DNA of 24,748 nucleotides, from positions 1 to 24,748 of the forward strand of contig CAZSMC010000062.1 in the NCBI GenBank assembly GCA_964607755.1, read 5' to 3'. Each line of letters begins with the position of its first letter. Position 1 is the first letter of the stretch. The notes beneath the pieces are model-generated. The model made no database searches and was not told where the DNA came from. It worked only from the letters and a program-made list of their open reading frames with translations. The position numbers and the translations under genes are program-made. This stretch comes from CAZSMC01 sp964607755. GTDB taxonomy: Bacteria > Zhuqueibacterota > Zhuqueibacteria > Residuimicrobiales > Krinioviventaceae. Positions 1 to 8,391 of this stretch are shown here, in pieces.

Positions 1-84
1 ATAACTGATCGTCGTTGTCGGATTAAACGGATTCGGATAATTTTGCTCAAGAGTAAATCTCTGTGGATATTGAAATAAAACTTT
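1..84 (-). pseudogene. Broken 3' remnant of a type IX (Por) sorting-domain gene, cut by the window edge
   Basis: On the minus strand 84..1 reads open for 28 codons and contains Q-R-F-T-L-E-Q-N-Y-P-N-P-F-N-P-T-T-T-I-S-Y, the opening of the same C-terminal sorting domain that ends four other proteins here. An in-frame TGA lies at 85-87, and no ATG, GTG or TTG occurs in frame before the motif. The mature part of the protein is therefore missing or frameshifted away. The neighbouring frame is open only from a stop near 116, so a single frameshift does not restore a long gene. It lies downstream of the terminator of the prolyl isomerase gene. The rest of the domain should continue to the left of this window. 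Sequencing error is a possible alternative explanation. Confidence 0.6.
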
Positions 85-138
85 TCATACAGCCACTCTC
101 CATTCTTGTGCTCACAATTTATTTTTGTTAAATGTAAA

Positions 139-179
139 TATTGCGCAATAAAAATGCAAATGAGTTAATTTTTGCGCAA
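139..179. promoter_or_regulatory. Pair of TTGCGCAA palindromes, possible operator
   Basis: TATTGCGCAATA (139-150) is a perfect 12-bp palindrome, and its core TTGCGCAA recurs at 172-179, 31 bp away (about three helical turns). The rest of 88-300 holds no gene that I can see. A dimeric repressor site is possible, but there is no promoter or gene beside it that would give it a target, so this is only a suggestion. Confidence 0.2.
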
Positions 180-303
180 CTGAACAGACATGGTTCTCAC
201 AGTGATATGGAATGATTCATGTCCATTTATGAGAGTATCACGCTTATTTGCAAGTTTAAAAGCTGTAACTCTGAAATGAAAAAATCCGACAATCCCCGAA
301 TAC

Positions 304-334
304 AAAAAAGGCGGGCTATAAATTAACCCGCCTT
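304..334 (-). terminator. Rho-independent terminator of the PpiD/SurA-like gene
   Basis: On the minus strand, a few bases past the stop of the prolyl isomerase gene, AAGGCGGG (327-334) pairs with CCCGCCTT (308-315) in an 8-bp stem with an 11-nt loop. A U run follows (the A run at 304-309 of the plus strand, partly inside the stem). Confidence 0.85.
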
Positions 335-340
335 GAATTC

Positions 341-2149
341 TTACATGACCTGATTTCGATAATCTATTATTTTAGCCTGTTCTTTCATCTCCTGGTACCA
401 TCTGGCAAATATCTGAGACTGCCGCTCATCGGCAAGTTGCTGTTTTAATTGTTCTTTGTTCGCTTGATACTCTTCCGGATCGATCTCGGTTTTATCGATG
501 AGTTGCAGGATGTAATATCCCTGTGTCCCTTTAACAGGTTTTGAATATTCACCAACATTAAGCTTAAAAGCCGTGCCAATAAACCTGGGCTCATTGCCGA
601 CATCAGGAACCGGGCCATGCATGGTGAAAAGATCAGTTGTGTAAACCTCGATTGTATCAGCAGCGGCGGCTTCGTCAATGGTCTGCCCCGCCTGAAGTTT
701 TTCGTAAAAATCCAGCGCCGCCTGTCGGGCTGCTTCCATTCTTTTCTCCGCCTTGACAGAATTGGCAACGCGCTGCTTTACTTCTTCAAAGGGCTGGATT
801 TGTTCTTTGTGGATTTCCACCAATTGAGCTACCAGGTATCCGCGTTGTGTTGTAATTACATCACTGACATTACCTTTTTCTGCCTGAAAAGCAAAACGGT
901 TCACCCGCGGTTCCATGCCAATACCAGGAACAAGACCTTCTTCCTCGAACGGTTGGGTGGTTTGAATATTCAGTTCTTCTTCTTCTGCTACCGAACCCAG
1001 TCCTCTCTCTGCAGCAGTGTCTGCAATATAAGTTGCTTCTTCTCGAAGTGTTTCCCGGGTTGATGATGACGGTTCAAACTTGAGAAGGATGTGCCGGGCT
1101 TTAACTTCCTGCTCGCCATCCGTCACGCGTTTGTCATCAACTTTTATGATATGCAAACCGAAATTTGATTTGACCGGGCCGACAATATCGCCGACATTTG
1201 CAGAAAAAGCGGCTTCGGAGAACGGAGCGACCATCTGATCTCTGGTAAAATAGCCGAGATCGCCGCCCTGCTCGGCAGATCCGGGATCTTCAGTATAAAT
1301 CGTAGCCAATTCTGAAAAATCCTCTCCGGCCCTGGCCTGCTCCAGCAAGTCCTGAGCTTGTTCATAAACTTTAGCCGAATCAGAACTGGTTGCATTCAAT
1401 TCCAAAAGGACGTAATCCAAAACGCGTTTTTCATTGGTGTGATAATCCTGTTTGTGTTTCTGATAATAGGCTTCGAGTTCTTCCCGAGTCGGTTCTGAAA
1501 TCTTGTTAGCAAAATCAGAAGCATTGAACAATACATAATCTACTTTGGCTTTTTGATTGCGCTTTTTGTAAGCAAGGAGAACATCCGTATCGGTAACGTT
1601 GATAGAAGAAACCTGGAGTAATTTAGCGAATTTTTGAACCGGCATTGTGCCGCGCAAATATTGAATCACAGAGTTCCAGAATTCGTCTGCAGCCGGATTG
1701 TTGAGAACGGCTTGATATTTTTGCATATCAAAGGCGCCAGTCGAATCCTGAAAATTTGGATTATTTCGTAAAATATCAGGTGGATTATTCCACAGCGCTT
1801 CAGCAATTTCCTCTTCAGTGACTTTTATACCAATTCGTTCGATCACATCATTAATAATTTCCCGCTGAATCATTTGTTCGTAGACCTGGTTCTCGAGTTG
1901 TTGCAGTTGGAAACCTTGAGGCTCTGAACCTGTTCTTTGGCGGTAGGCTTCTAATTGTTGCTGATATGATTCGTAAAATTCTTTTGCTGAAATCTCGTCG
2001 CCATTAACTTCAGCAATGACACCTTGTTTGGCTTTACCGCCCTCGAATCCGCCCATTCCCCAGCTAAAAATAATCGTCAACACGAATGCAAAGACCAGAA
2101 TCATGAGAATGATCTTGGTATTCTGTCGCATTCGATGCATTATTGCCAT
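341..2149 (-). CDS. Membrane-anchored peptidylprolyl isomerase, SurA/PpiD type
   Basis: 602 residues. A short cytoplasmic N-terminus is followed by one membrane segment (about residues 12-31). Next comes a SurA-N-like helical chaperone region (about 42-200). A parvulin rotamase domain (about 240-340) carries the family run D-F-S-E-L-A ... E-Q-G-G-D-L-G-Y-F and G-P-V-K-S-N-F-G-L-H-I-I-K-V. A second, more divergent parvulin-like domain begins at K-A-R-H-I-L-L (350), and a third stretch with similar pattern lies near 500-570. This order matches PpiD, an inner-membrane folding factor that helps proteins emerging into the periplasm. The start at 2149 is supported by AGAGGT about 7 nt upstream. The gene stands alone with its own terminator. 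It is a plausible helper for the many exported proteins encoded nearby, but that link is inferred. Family assignment is firm; PpiD versus a generic SurA-like paralogue is not. Confidence 0.9.
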   Translation of the reverse strand: MAIMHRMRQNTKIILMILVFAFVLTIIFSWGMGGFEGGKAKQGVIAEVNGDEISAKEFYESYQQQLEAYRQRTGSEPQGFQLQQLENQVYEQMIQREIINDVIERIGIKVTEEEIAEALWNNPPDILRNNPNFQDSTGAFDMQKYQAVLNNPAADEFWNSVIQYLRGTMPVQKFAKLLQVSSINVTDTDVLLAYKKRNQKAKVDYVLFNASDFANKISEPTREELEAYYQKHKQDYHTNEKRVLDYVLLELNATSSDSAKVYEQAQDLLEQARAGEDFSELATIYTEDPGSAEQGGDLGYFTRDQMVAPFSEAAFSANVGDIVGPVKSNFGLHIIKVDDKRVTDGEQEVKARHILLKFEPSSSTRETLREEATYIADTAAERGLGSVAEEEELNIQTTQPFEEEGLVPGIGMEPRVNRFAFQAEKGNVSDVITTQRGYLVAQLVEIHKEQIQPFEEVKQRVANSVKAEKRMEAARQAALDFYEKLQAGQTIDEAAAADTIEVYTTDLFTMHGPVPDVGNEPRFIGTAFKLNVGEYSKPVKGTQGYYILQLIDKTEIDPEEYQANKEQLKQQLADERQSQIFARWYQEMKEQAKIIDYRNQVM

Positions 2150-2262
2150 AAAATAACCTCTTTAACTGTATGGTGAATATTTCTCGTTTTTATAATTTAG
2201 TAAAACCTTTTAATATAAATTTATATCCAGACAAAATCAAGGGTTTTTCCGGCGCGTTGGTA

Positions 2263-2396
2263 AAAGATACTATCTTGATTAAAATCTCTACTTTTAAATT
2301 TCGATGTGTTGCAGGGTTCCTTATTTAACGCAAAGTTCGCCAAGCACGCAGAGGATTCGCAAAGAAAAATGAAACCTGGTTAATTGTCAATATCAT
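2263..2396. repeat. Dispersed intergenic repeat, copy A
   Basis: This stretch aligns with 24624-24735. Both begin AAAGATACTATCTTGATTAA and continue AATCTCTACTTT, then TCGATG-GTTGC, GGTTC, AATTT/ATTT, AAGTTCGC, AAAGAAAAATGA, CCTG, TTAATT and TCAATATCA, with scattered substitutions. Copy A has about 21 extra bases (CAAGCACGCAGAGGATTCGC) between two TTCGC direct repeats. Neither copy contains an open frame. Copies A and B have the same orientation. Confidence 0.8.
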
Positions 2397-2568
2397 TATC
2401 GATCTTGATATTGACCTCTGTATTCCGAATTACTGCACACCTAAATCTTGTTGTTAATATGAAATTTGAATAATTTTTGCCCATCACCAAATAACCAGGA
2501 TCGTTTTGACGTTATCATGAAGAAGTTCTGAAATACTTTCCTTTGCGCATCTTTGCGACCTCCGCGTT
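2327..2568. repeat. Inverted CGCAAAG-type repeat pair
   Basis: AACGCAAAG (2327-2335) and CGCAAAG (2358-2364) on the left face CTTTGCG (2541-2547), CTTTGCG (2551-2557) and CCGCGTT (2562-2568) on the right. The arms could fold together or mark the ends of a small non-coding element of about 240 bp. The left arm overlaps the dispersed repeat copy A. Confidence 0.45.
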
Positions 2569-2826
2569 GAAATAAAATGAATAAAAGAATGAAATACATC
2601 AATCGATATGGCTCTAATAAAACATCTTTCCATAAGATACGAGCTCACTGATGTGAGAAAATCTTTGCAGCACTATCCTCTTGCTATTTGTTTTATTCCT
2701 CTGGCTGCTACAGATGCACAAGACTGAAATCTCCTTTCACTGGTTGCGCAGACCACTTGCTTTAAGAGCGATCTGCGTCATCAGCGGCATCGGTGATTAT
2801 AAAAATTGATCAAAAGGACGATTCCT

Positions 2827-5751
2827 TCACCTGACCAACACCATCTTTTTCACCTCATTAACCTCAATACCGTTCCTGGTTCTCACTAACAGCCGGTAAA
2901 AATACACACCGGACGGGGCGTTTCCGGCATGCCATGAAACCTGATGGATACCTTCACTTTGATCAGCATCAACAAGGGTTTCCACAATCTGGCCATTAAT
3001 ATTAAAGACAGAAATTTGTACGCGGCCCGGGCGCAAAAGTTCGTAGCCAATCATTGTCACTGGATTAAAGGGATTCGGATAATTTTGCAAAAGTTTCCAT
3101 GTTTTCCGTACCGGGCTATGGTTTTGCACCTGGGCAATCGTGGTGTCTGACGGTGAAACAGGCACAGCGAAAAACGACACATCATCTATAAAAACACCGA
3201 CCAGTTCGTTTTCACTATCAGAGAAAAAATGGTATTGCAGCCACAGGAGCGAATCTTCCGGGCTGGTAAAAGGCTCTAACGGCACATGCCGTTGAACAAA
3301 ACTCGGCTGCGCACCTGATACAGAATCTACCTTTGTCCAGTGCTGTTTATCGCGACTGATTTCAACATAACAAACGTCTTTAAATTCCTCAGTATAACTG
3401 TATGTCCAATATGTTAGCCACATGGAATCGAGACCTGCAACACGCATGGGCTGAACAAGACGCATCACCGCGTCCATGTTGGGTTTATAGGGTAATACAC
3501 CATTATTGACATGCGCTGCTGTTGAACTCTCGTGGCCCTGGTACTGATCGGTTAGCCCCCATCCGCCGCTCATTTCCCATTTTTTATCCGAGGCTTCAAA
3601 ATGGTCGATAAGATTGCTCACGTAAATGTAAAGTTCTTGCTGATTATTGTATGTGTTCTGATCCTGACTTGCATTCATTAAAGAAATTCGCACTACAGCG
3701 TAACCAGTATCGGCCGGAACAGGAAGGGTGAAATTCACGTCTTTGCTTTCATCCGCAGCCAGAGAAGGAATGGCAACTTTGCGGGAAGCGAGTTTTCTTT
3801 CATTTTGAAAAAGCTCGCACCGGGTTTCAAACGAGCTCATGTCTTTTTCGCCGGCGTTTTTGATGATAGCGCTCACTTGCAGATCAGACAGAATAAGCAC
3901 TGTATCTTCAGATGCTGTGGCTTTTTGCACGGCTGCGTCGTGTTGGCGTGCCAGCACGTTCAGTTGGATAGGAATTTTTATCTCAGCAGTGGTGGAATCA
4001 TTGGATTGAATGACCAGCCTGCCACTGTAGCTGCCGGTCGCCAGATTTTTAGTTGTCACGGAAACCGGCACATCAAGTTGCTGTCCCGGCGCAATAGCTC
4101 TTACGTTATTCGACATGGACAGCCATTCTGCCACTCGAGAACCAAATCCATATTGATACATGGCGGGTTGTGTTGAACCGTTATTTTCAAAAATCACATT
4201 TTCGTCATCTTTTACTTTTATGTTATCTATAAAAAATCCAAAAAGTTGTGGATCCTCGGTGGTGCAAAATCCCATGTCCGATGCAAATGCAAAACGGATG
4301 ATAGTGTCTTTTGATTTATAAGAGGACAGGTCAAAGAGTGCAGGAATCCAGCCCCCGCTTTTACCGGTCCAGCCCGGAATACCAGTGCCCATACTCCATC
4401 CCTGTTCATCATTGCCAAAGCTCCACAAGCTTGAATTCGTATATTCCGGAACAGTAGGTAATGCCACATCAAACGATTGTCCGGCATCTGTTGAAACCCA
4501 CACATTACAGCCGTCCCAGCCATCCCACGGCGATTCGGCGCCTCCGGGATGTTCAACAGCCCAAAAGGTGTCGAAAACGAGTTCCGGACTTTGCGTTTGC
4601 GTCAAATTTATCTGCGGCGTATCCAAATACTGCAGCCAGTGATCGTTATAACCGCCAAGGTCTTCATATCCGCACCACCAACTGCTGTCATCGTATGCAT
4701 TGAACTCGCTCACATGCCATGCCAGAGGCACTTCTTCATCAATGCAGGCGACTTCTAAAATATCAGTGCCGGTATTCGTAAGGGTTAAAATCTGCCGGGC
4801 CGAATCGCCAGCCAGTATGTCAAATTGAAGTTGATCATGGGAGATCTGCAGAGCCGGTCCACTCAAACCGCTGTAAACGAACGGGAGATATTCACCGATT
4901 CCGCTGTCACCCCACTTTATACGAAAATAGCCGTTTTCTCCCCATACCGGTCCCCAACTGTTTTTGCATATCCACGATTGTTCAGCATTGTTCCAGCCGA
5001 CAATGAGTATGGCATGGCCGCCCTGGGCTTCGCCCCACACATGTTCATAAACACCTCCGATGTAAGAATAAAAATCTTCATACACCGTATAAGAAGCCGA
5101 TACCGGATGGCGATACACAGCCTGCTTGATGTTTTCAACATCGGCTTCTTCGAGCGTCACATAGCCCCAGCCCGGAATGGTGACAGCATGATCATGCCAG
5201 TCTTCACAAGCGTTTTCGCAGGGCACAGAGTCATTGGCCTGATAAGGCAGGCATTGTTCCAGCGGCACACCGGTTTGACTAAAAAACGTCAATGCGCCTT
5301 CTGTGGAGCCGCCACTGCAACTGCCAACATCACCGCACGAAAGTATGTACTGTTCGGAAAGATCAAGATTGGTATCTGGATTGGCCCGGGTTATTTTCCA
5401 CCAGGATTCAACCTGAGCAACAGCGGAGAAATCCCAGCAGCTTCCGCAATTGGCTTGATTCTTCACCGGTGTCACCCAGTCACCGCCATTTTCCCGCCAA
5501 TCAAGAGAAGCAGGCAGAGCGGCCGGTTCCAGTTCGATGTACTTTTCTGCCGCATCAGCAACGGGTTGTAACGAGGCACCCAATAATTGGAGCTTTTCTT
5601 CCGGAGCCAGCCGGGACACCCAATTTTCGCCGGCCTGCCAGGCAGCGTTCTGAGAAGCAATGGCTTGTTGAATCTGATCGAGTTTTTGATCTGCTAAAAG
5701 GTAACTGAAAAATGTGGACAGGACAAGAAAGGTCAGAACTATTTTTCGCAT
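2827..5751 (-). CDS. Secreted papain-family (C1A) cysteine protease with beta modules and type IX sorting domain
   Basis: 974 residues. A signal peptide (1-20) and short propeptide precede a C1A peptidase domain (about 80-295). The catalytic set is complete: oxyanion Gln99, nucleophile Cys105 in G-S-C-W-D-F, His246 in G-G-H-A-I-L-I-V-G-W, and Asn264 in K-N-S-W-G. Family members usually have C-W-A-F; here Asp replaces Ala. Ig-like linker regions follow, then a Trp-rich concanavalin/MAM-like module (about 345-520) of the kind seen in immune-inhibitor-A metalloproteases. A second jelly-roll-like module lies near 730-850. The type A sorting domain (889-974) ends K-K-M-V-L-V-R. It is probably exported and anchored or released by the type IX system. 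It is second in a two-gene operon, 21 nt after the stop of its paralogue, and has no clear Shine-Dalgarno sequence. Substrate is unknown. Confidence 0.9.
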   Translation of the reverse strand: MRKIVLTFLVLSTFFSYLLADQKLDQIQQAIASQNAAWQAGENWVSRLAPEEKLQLLGASLQPVADAAEKYIELEPAALPASLDWRENGGDWVTPVKNQANCGSCWDFSAVAQVESWWKITRANPDTNLDLSEQYILSCGDVGSCSGGSTEGALTFFSQTGVPLEQCLPYQANDSVPCENACEDWHDHAVTIPGWGYVTLEEADVENIKQAVYRHPVSASYTVYEDFYSYIGGVYEHVWGEAQGGHAILIVGWNNAEQSWICKNSWGPVWGENGYFRIKWGDSGIGEYLPFVYSGLSGPALQISHDQLQFDILAGDSARQILTLTNTGTDILEVACIDEEVPLAWHVSEFNAYDDSSWWCGYEDLGGYNDHWLQYLDTPQINLTQTQSPELVFDTFWAVEHPGGAESPWDGWDGCNVWVSTDAGQSFDVALPTVPEYTNSSLWSFGNDEQGWSMGTGIPGWTGKSGGWIPALFDLSSYKSKDTIIRFAFASDMGFCTTEDPQLFGFFIDNIKVKDDENVIFENNGSTQPAMYQYGFGSRVAEWLSMSNNVRAIAPGQQLDVPVSVTTKNLATGSYSGRLVIQSNDSTTAEIKIPIQLNVLARQHDAAVQKATASEDTVLILSDLQVSAIIKNAGEKDMSSFETRCELFQNERKLASRKVAIPSLAADESKDVNFTLPVPADTGYAVVRISLMNASQDQNTYNNQQELYIYVSNLIDHFEASDKKWEMSGGWGLTDQYQGHESSTAAHVNNGVLPYKPNMDAVMRLVQPMRVAGLDSMWLTYWTYSYTEEFKDVCYVEISRDKQHWTKVDSVSGAQPSFVQRHVPLEPFTSPEDSLLWLQYHFFSDSENELVGVFIDDVSFFAVPVSPSDTTIAQVQNHSPVRKTWKLLQNYPNPFNPVTMIGYELLRPGRVQISVFNINGQIVETLVDADQSEGIHQVSWHAGNAPSGVYFYRLLVRTRNGIEVNEVKKMVLVR

Positions 5752-5772
5752 AGGGTCAGCCGTTCTATTGAA

Positions 5773-8133
5773 TTATTTTGCAAGTATCATTTTTTTTGTC
5801 AAAAGTTTTTGAACACCAGAAACATTTTCAGCCTGTAATTGATAAATGTATACTCCGGATGGATATTCTTTGCCATCCCAGGAGACACGATACGACCCGG
5901 GTTGATGGAAAGCCTGTTGCAGCATAGTGACAAGTTGCCCACGGATGTTAAAGACACACAGCGTAACTCGCGCCGGTTCCGGGACGGTGTATGAAATATG
6001 TGTAACCGGATTAAAAGGGTTCGGATAATTTGAGCCGAGATTCCAGTTATCCGGTGTCGAAGCAATGGTTTTCTCTTCAACATCTGTCAGCGTGTGCCAG
6101 ATGCTGTCATAGCCGGTGTACACGCGCAGTTCGTCCACCAGCGCGCCAATGCTGGCGCCGGAATGATCCGAAACGAACTGGAAACGAAGCCAAGCTTTGT
6201 CAGCTCCCTGTTCGATATAACCGGTAAAATCAACAAGATGCTGTGCCCAGGCAATACTCTGTCCTGAAAGTTCCTTTTCCACGGTCCACGTTATGCTATC
6301 AGAACTTGTTTCGACATAGCAGATATCGTTCGAATCTGCCATGACATGCCGCTCCCAAAAGGATACGATCAATGTGTCAAGGTCTTCAAATTGGAATCCC
6401 GGAGTAAACGTCATTATGGCGTTCTGGTTATTCTGGTAAGGGATAATTCCACTATTAACATGCGCCGATGAAAAACCGTCATGACCATTCACCTCTCTGG
6501 ATACGCCCCATCCGCCGCTAAAATGCCAATTTGTTGTTTCATGTTCAAAGCTTTCTAACAAGTTGGAAACCACCGACATCTCGGTGAGATAGTTGTTGTA
6601 ATCGTTGTAATCATTTGACAAATTGAGCAATTCAATAACCAATCTAATATCGCCGGATTGCCTCGCTTTGAAAGGCCGGAACGCGATAACATCCGTGGCA
6701 TTGGCTGGCAATGTCATTACACTTGATGTGTCTGTGTAAATTTTCTGTACGTTTTGATAAATTGTGCAAGACGCCTGCAGCGTTTCTTCATTTTTGCCGA
6801 TGTTCCGGACAATAGCTTTTAAAGATGACCAGGTCAGCAAAGGAAATCCGCCGGGTGGAAGGACAAGGCTGTCTGCTTTGATGTCGTGATCTGGTTGTTG
6901 AACCGTTAGCCAGACTGGAATTTTTACTTCTTGTTGAGCAGAGTTATTGGTCGAAATACTGATAGTGCGCTTATAGTCGCCCACATCAATACCACGGGTC
7001 TGTGCCTTTACTTTTATTTCCTTGACACCTTTGGCCGGAATAACGCCGGCGCTGTTTTCGACTGTCAGCCAGTCATTAACCTGTTCGGAACGATCAGCGC
7101 TCTCTTCAATAATGAAATAATGAACAGAATCCGGACTTGTATTGTGAATATCAAATGTCATGGTTGCCGAGTCGCCGAAAATTTCGGAAAAGCGAACCTC
7201 TGTGATTGAAGGGAAGAGGCCATCCTGCTCGAGCACCGAATTCCAGATAAACGAGGAATAAGCGCCGAAATCACTGTTACGCCATTTTATACGAAAATAG
7301 CCGTCATTGCCCCAGGACTCTCCCCAACTGTTTTTACAAATCCATGATTTTTCCCGGTCGTTCCAGCCGACAATGAGAATAGCATGTCCGCCTTCTTCTT
7401 TGCCAATGACATGCTCGTACACACCGCTGTTGTAAGAATAAAAATCAGAATACACTGTCATGCTTGTAGACACCGGATGTTCGAGCACAGCCGTTTTGAT
7501 ATTTTCAACCTGGCCTTCTTCCAGTGTCACCCAGCCCCAGTCAGGAATGCTGACCGCGCCGGTTTCCCAGTCCGCAGCCTTGTCATCGCACGCTACAGAT
7601 GAACTGGCTTGATAAGGAAAGTTTTTTTCCAGTGGAATAGCTGTATTGGCAGCAACATCCAGCACAGAACCCATTCTGCCGCCATCTTCACAGCTTACAG
7701 CATTTGTACAGGACAATATGAATTGTTCAGCCAGATTGACAGGAGTTGTTTGTTGATTTTGAATCATATACCATGATTCGATCTGAGCAATTTCAGCAAA
7801 AGCCACGCAACTGCCGCATTCGCCCTGGTCGCGGACCGGGGTTATCCAGTTGCCATTTTGGTTTCGCCAGTCAAATGAATCCGGTAACGTCGATGCAGCG
7901 GGCAATGAGAACACACGGGATTCATCAATATCCAGTGGGCGGATATCCTGGACGAGTAATTTTTGGCGCTCTTGCGCTGAAAGACTGGTGATCGGATTTT
8001 CAGCAGCATGCCACGAGGCATCAGATGTTTCAATAGCTTGCCGGATAGTTTGTATCTGAAGCTCTTTAGCATAGACAGAAGCCGAAAAGGTCAAAGAAAA
8101 AATTAAAACGAACAGAATCAATACTTTAAACAT
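5773..8133 (-). CDS. Secreted papain-family (C1A) cysteine protease, shorter paralogue, with type IX sorting domain
   Basis: 786 residues. A signal peptide (about 1-22) and propeptide lead into a C1A domain (about 84-300). Catalytic residues are Gln103, Cys109, His250 and Asn268. The residue after the catalytic Cys is Val (G-S-C-V-A-F) instead of the almost invariant Trp. Ig-like domains follow (about 310-500), with a jelly-roll-like module (about 530-670) and a sorting domain (701-786). It is closely parallel to the downstream 974-residue protein, which carries an extra module of about 190 residues after the protease domain; tandem duplication followed by module gain or loss is the likely history. 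AGAGGA lies about 8 nt before the ATG, and a probable promoter is at 8201-8229, so this is the first gene of the operon. The paired Cys residues around the domain suggest disulfides, as expected outside the cytoplasm. Confidence 0.9.
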   Translation of the reverse strand: MFKVLILFVLIFSLTFSASVYAKELQIQTIRQAIETSDASWHAAENPITSLSAQERQKLLVQDIRPLDIDESRVFSLPAASTLPDSFDWRNQNGNWITPVRDQGECGSCVAFAEIAQIESWYMIQNQQTTPVNLAEQFILSCTNAVSCEDGGRMGSVLDVAANTAIPLEKNFPYQASSSVACDDKAADWETGAVSIPDWGWVTLEEGQVENIKTAVLEHPVSTSMTVYSDFYSYNSGVYEHVIGKEEGGHAILIVGWNDREKSWICKNSWGESWGNDGYFRIKWRNSDFGAYSSFIWNSVLEQDGLFPSITEVRFSEIFGDSATMTFDIHNTSPDSVHYFIIEESADRSEQVNDWLTVENSAGVIPAKGVKEIKVKAQTRGIDVGDYKRTISISTNNSAQQEVKIPVWLTVQQPDHDIKADSLVLPPGGFPLLTWSSLKAIVRNIGKNEETLQASCTIYQNVQKIYTDTSSVMTLPANATDVIAFRPFKARQSGDIRLVIELLNLSNDYNDYNNYLTEMSVVSNLLESFEHETTNWHFSGGWGVSREVNGHDGFSSAHVNSGIIPYQNNQNAIMTFTPGFQFEDLDTLIVSFWERHVMADSNDICYVETSSDSITWTVEKELSGQSIAWAQHLVDFTGYIEQGADKAWLRFQFVSDHSGASIGALVDELRVYTGYDSIWHTLTDVEEKTIASTPDNWNLGSNYPNPFNPVTHISYTVPEPARVTLCVFNIRGQLVTMLQQAFHQPGSYRVSWDGKEYPSGVYIYQLQAENVSGVQKLLTKKMILAK

Positions 8134-8200
8134 AGAACATCCTCTTGAAAAGGCGCAATGAACATTTTTCTATTTGCGCTTGCATTCGATTATATTTAAA

Positions 8201-8229
8201 AATATACAAGTGTTTTTAATTAAAAGCAA
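8201..8229 (-). promoter_or_regulatory. Probable promoter of the tandem protease operon
   Basis: Reading the minus strand, TTGCTT (8229-8224) is followed after 17 bp by TATATT (8206-8201). The start codon of the first protease gene lies about 68 nt downstream of the -10 box. The -35 matches four of six consensus bases. Confidence 0.45.
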
Positions 8230-8391
8230 GGAGTGTAAATGCCGTAAAGCGGACAACACAGATTATACTAAAGATATTATATTTTGAAAAGTTGCAATTA
8301 AAATACCAAATCATTCTTTTTATAATTGCAAAAGTGTGCAATAATTTGTAAATATTACAAACAGTCCATTATATCTTTTATTGTATTTTTT

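Larger units (their letters stand above)
2150..2826. other. 677-bp gene-free interval rich in repeats
   Basis: No ORF with a credible start or family match was found on either strand. It holds one copy of a dispersed repeat (2263-2396), an inverted CGCAAAG-type repeat (2327-2568), a small CTCAC-TGAT-GTGAG hairpin (near 2644-2657), and a stretch around 2767-2795 reading ATCTGCGTCATCAGCGGC that resembles common intergenic repeat families. The promoter of the prolyl isomerase gene should lie in its left part, but I could not identify convincing boxes. Confidence 0.6.

Noticed and set aside
4825..5571. 248-codon open frame on the plus strand inside the longer cysteine protease gene
   Set aside because: It is antisense to the conserved catalytic domain, has no family resemblance and no ribosome site. 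It is a shadow of the real gene.
8290..8330. Promoter for the asparaginase-like gene (TTGCAA ... TATAAT)
   Set aside because: A TATAAT at 8321-8326 is attractive, but the only -35-like box is 23 bp away, too far for a standard promoter, and the region is very AT-rich.
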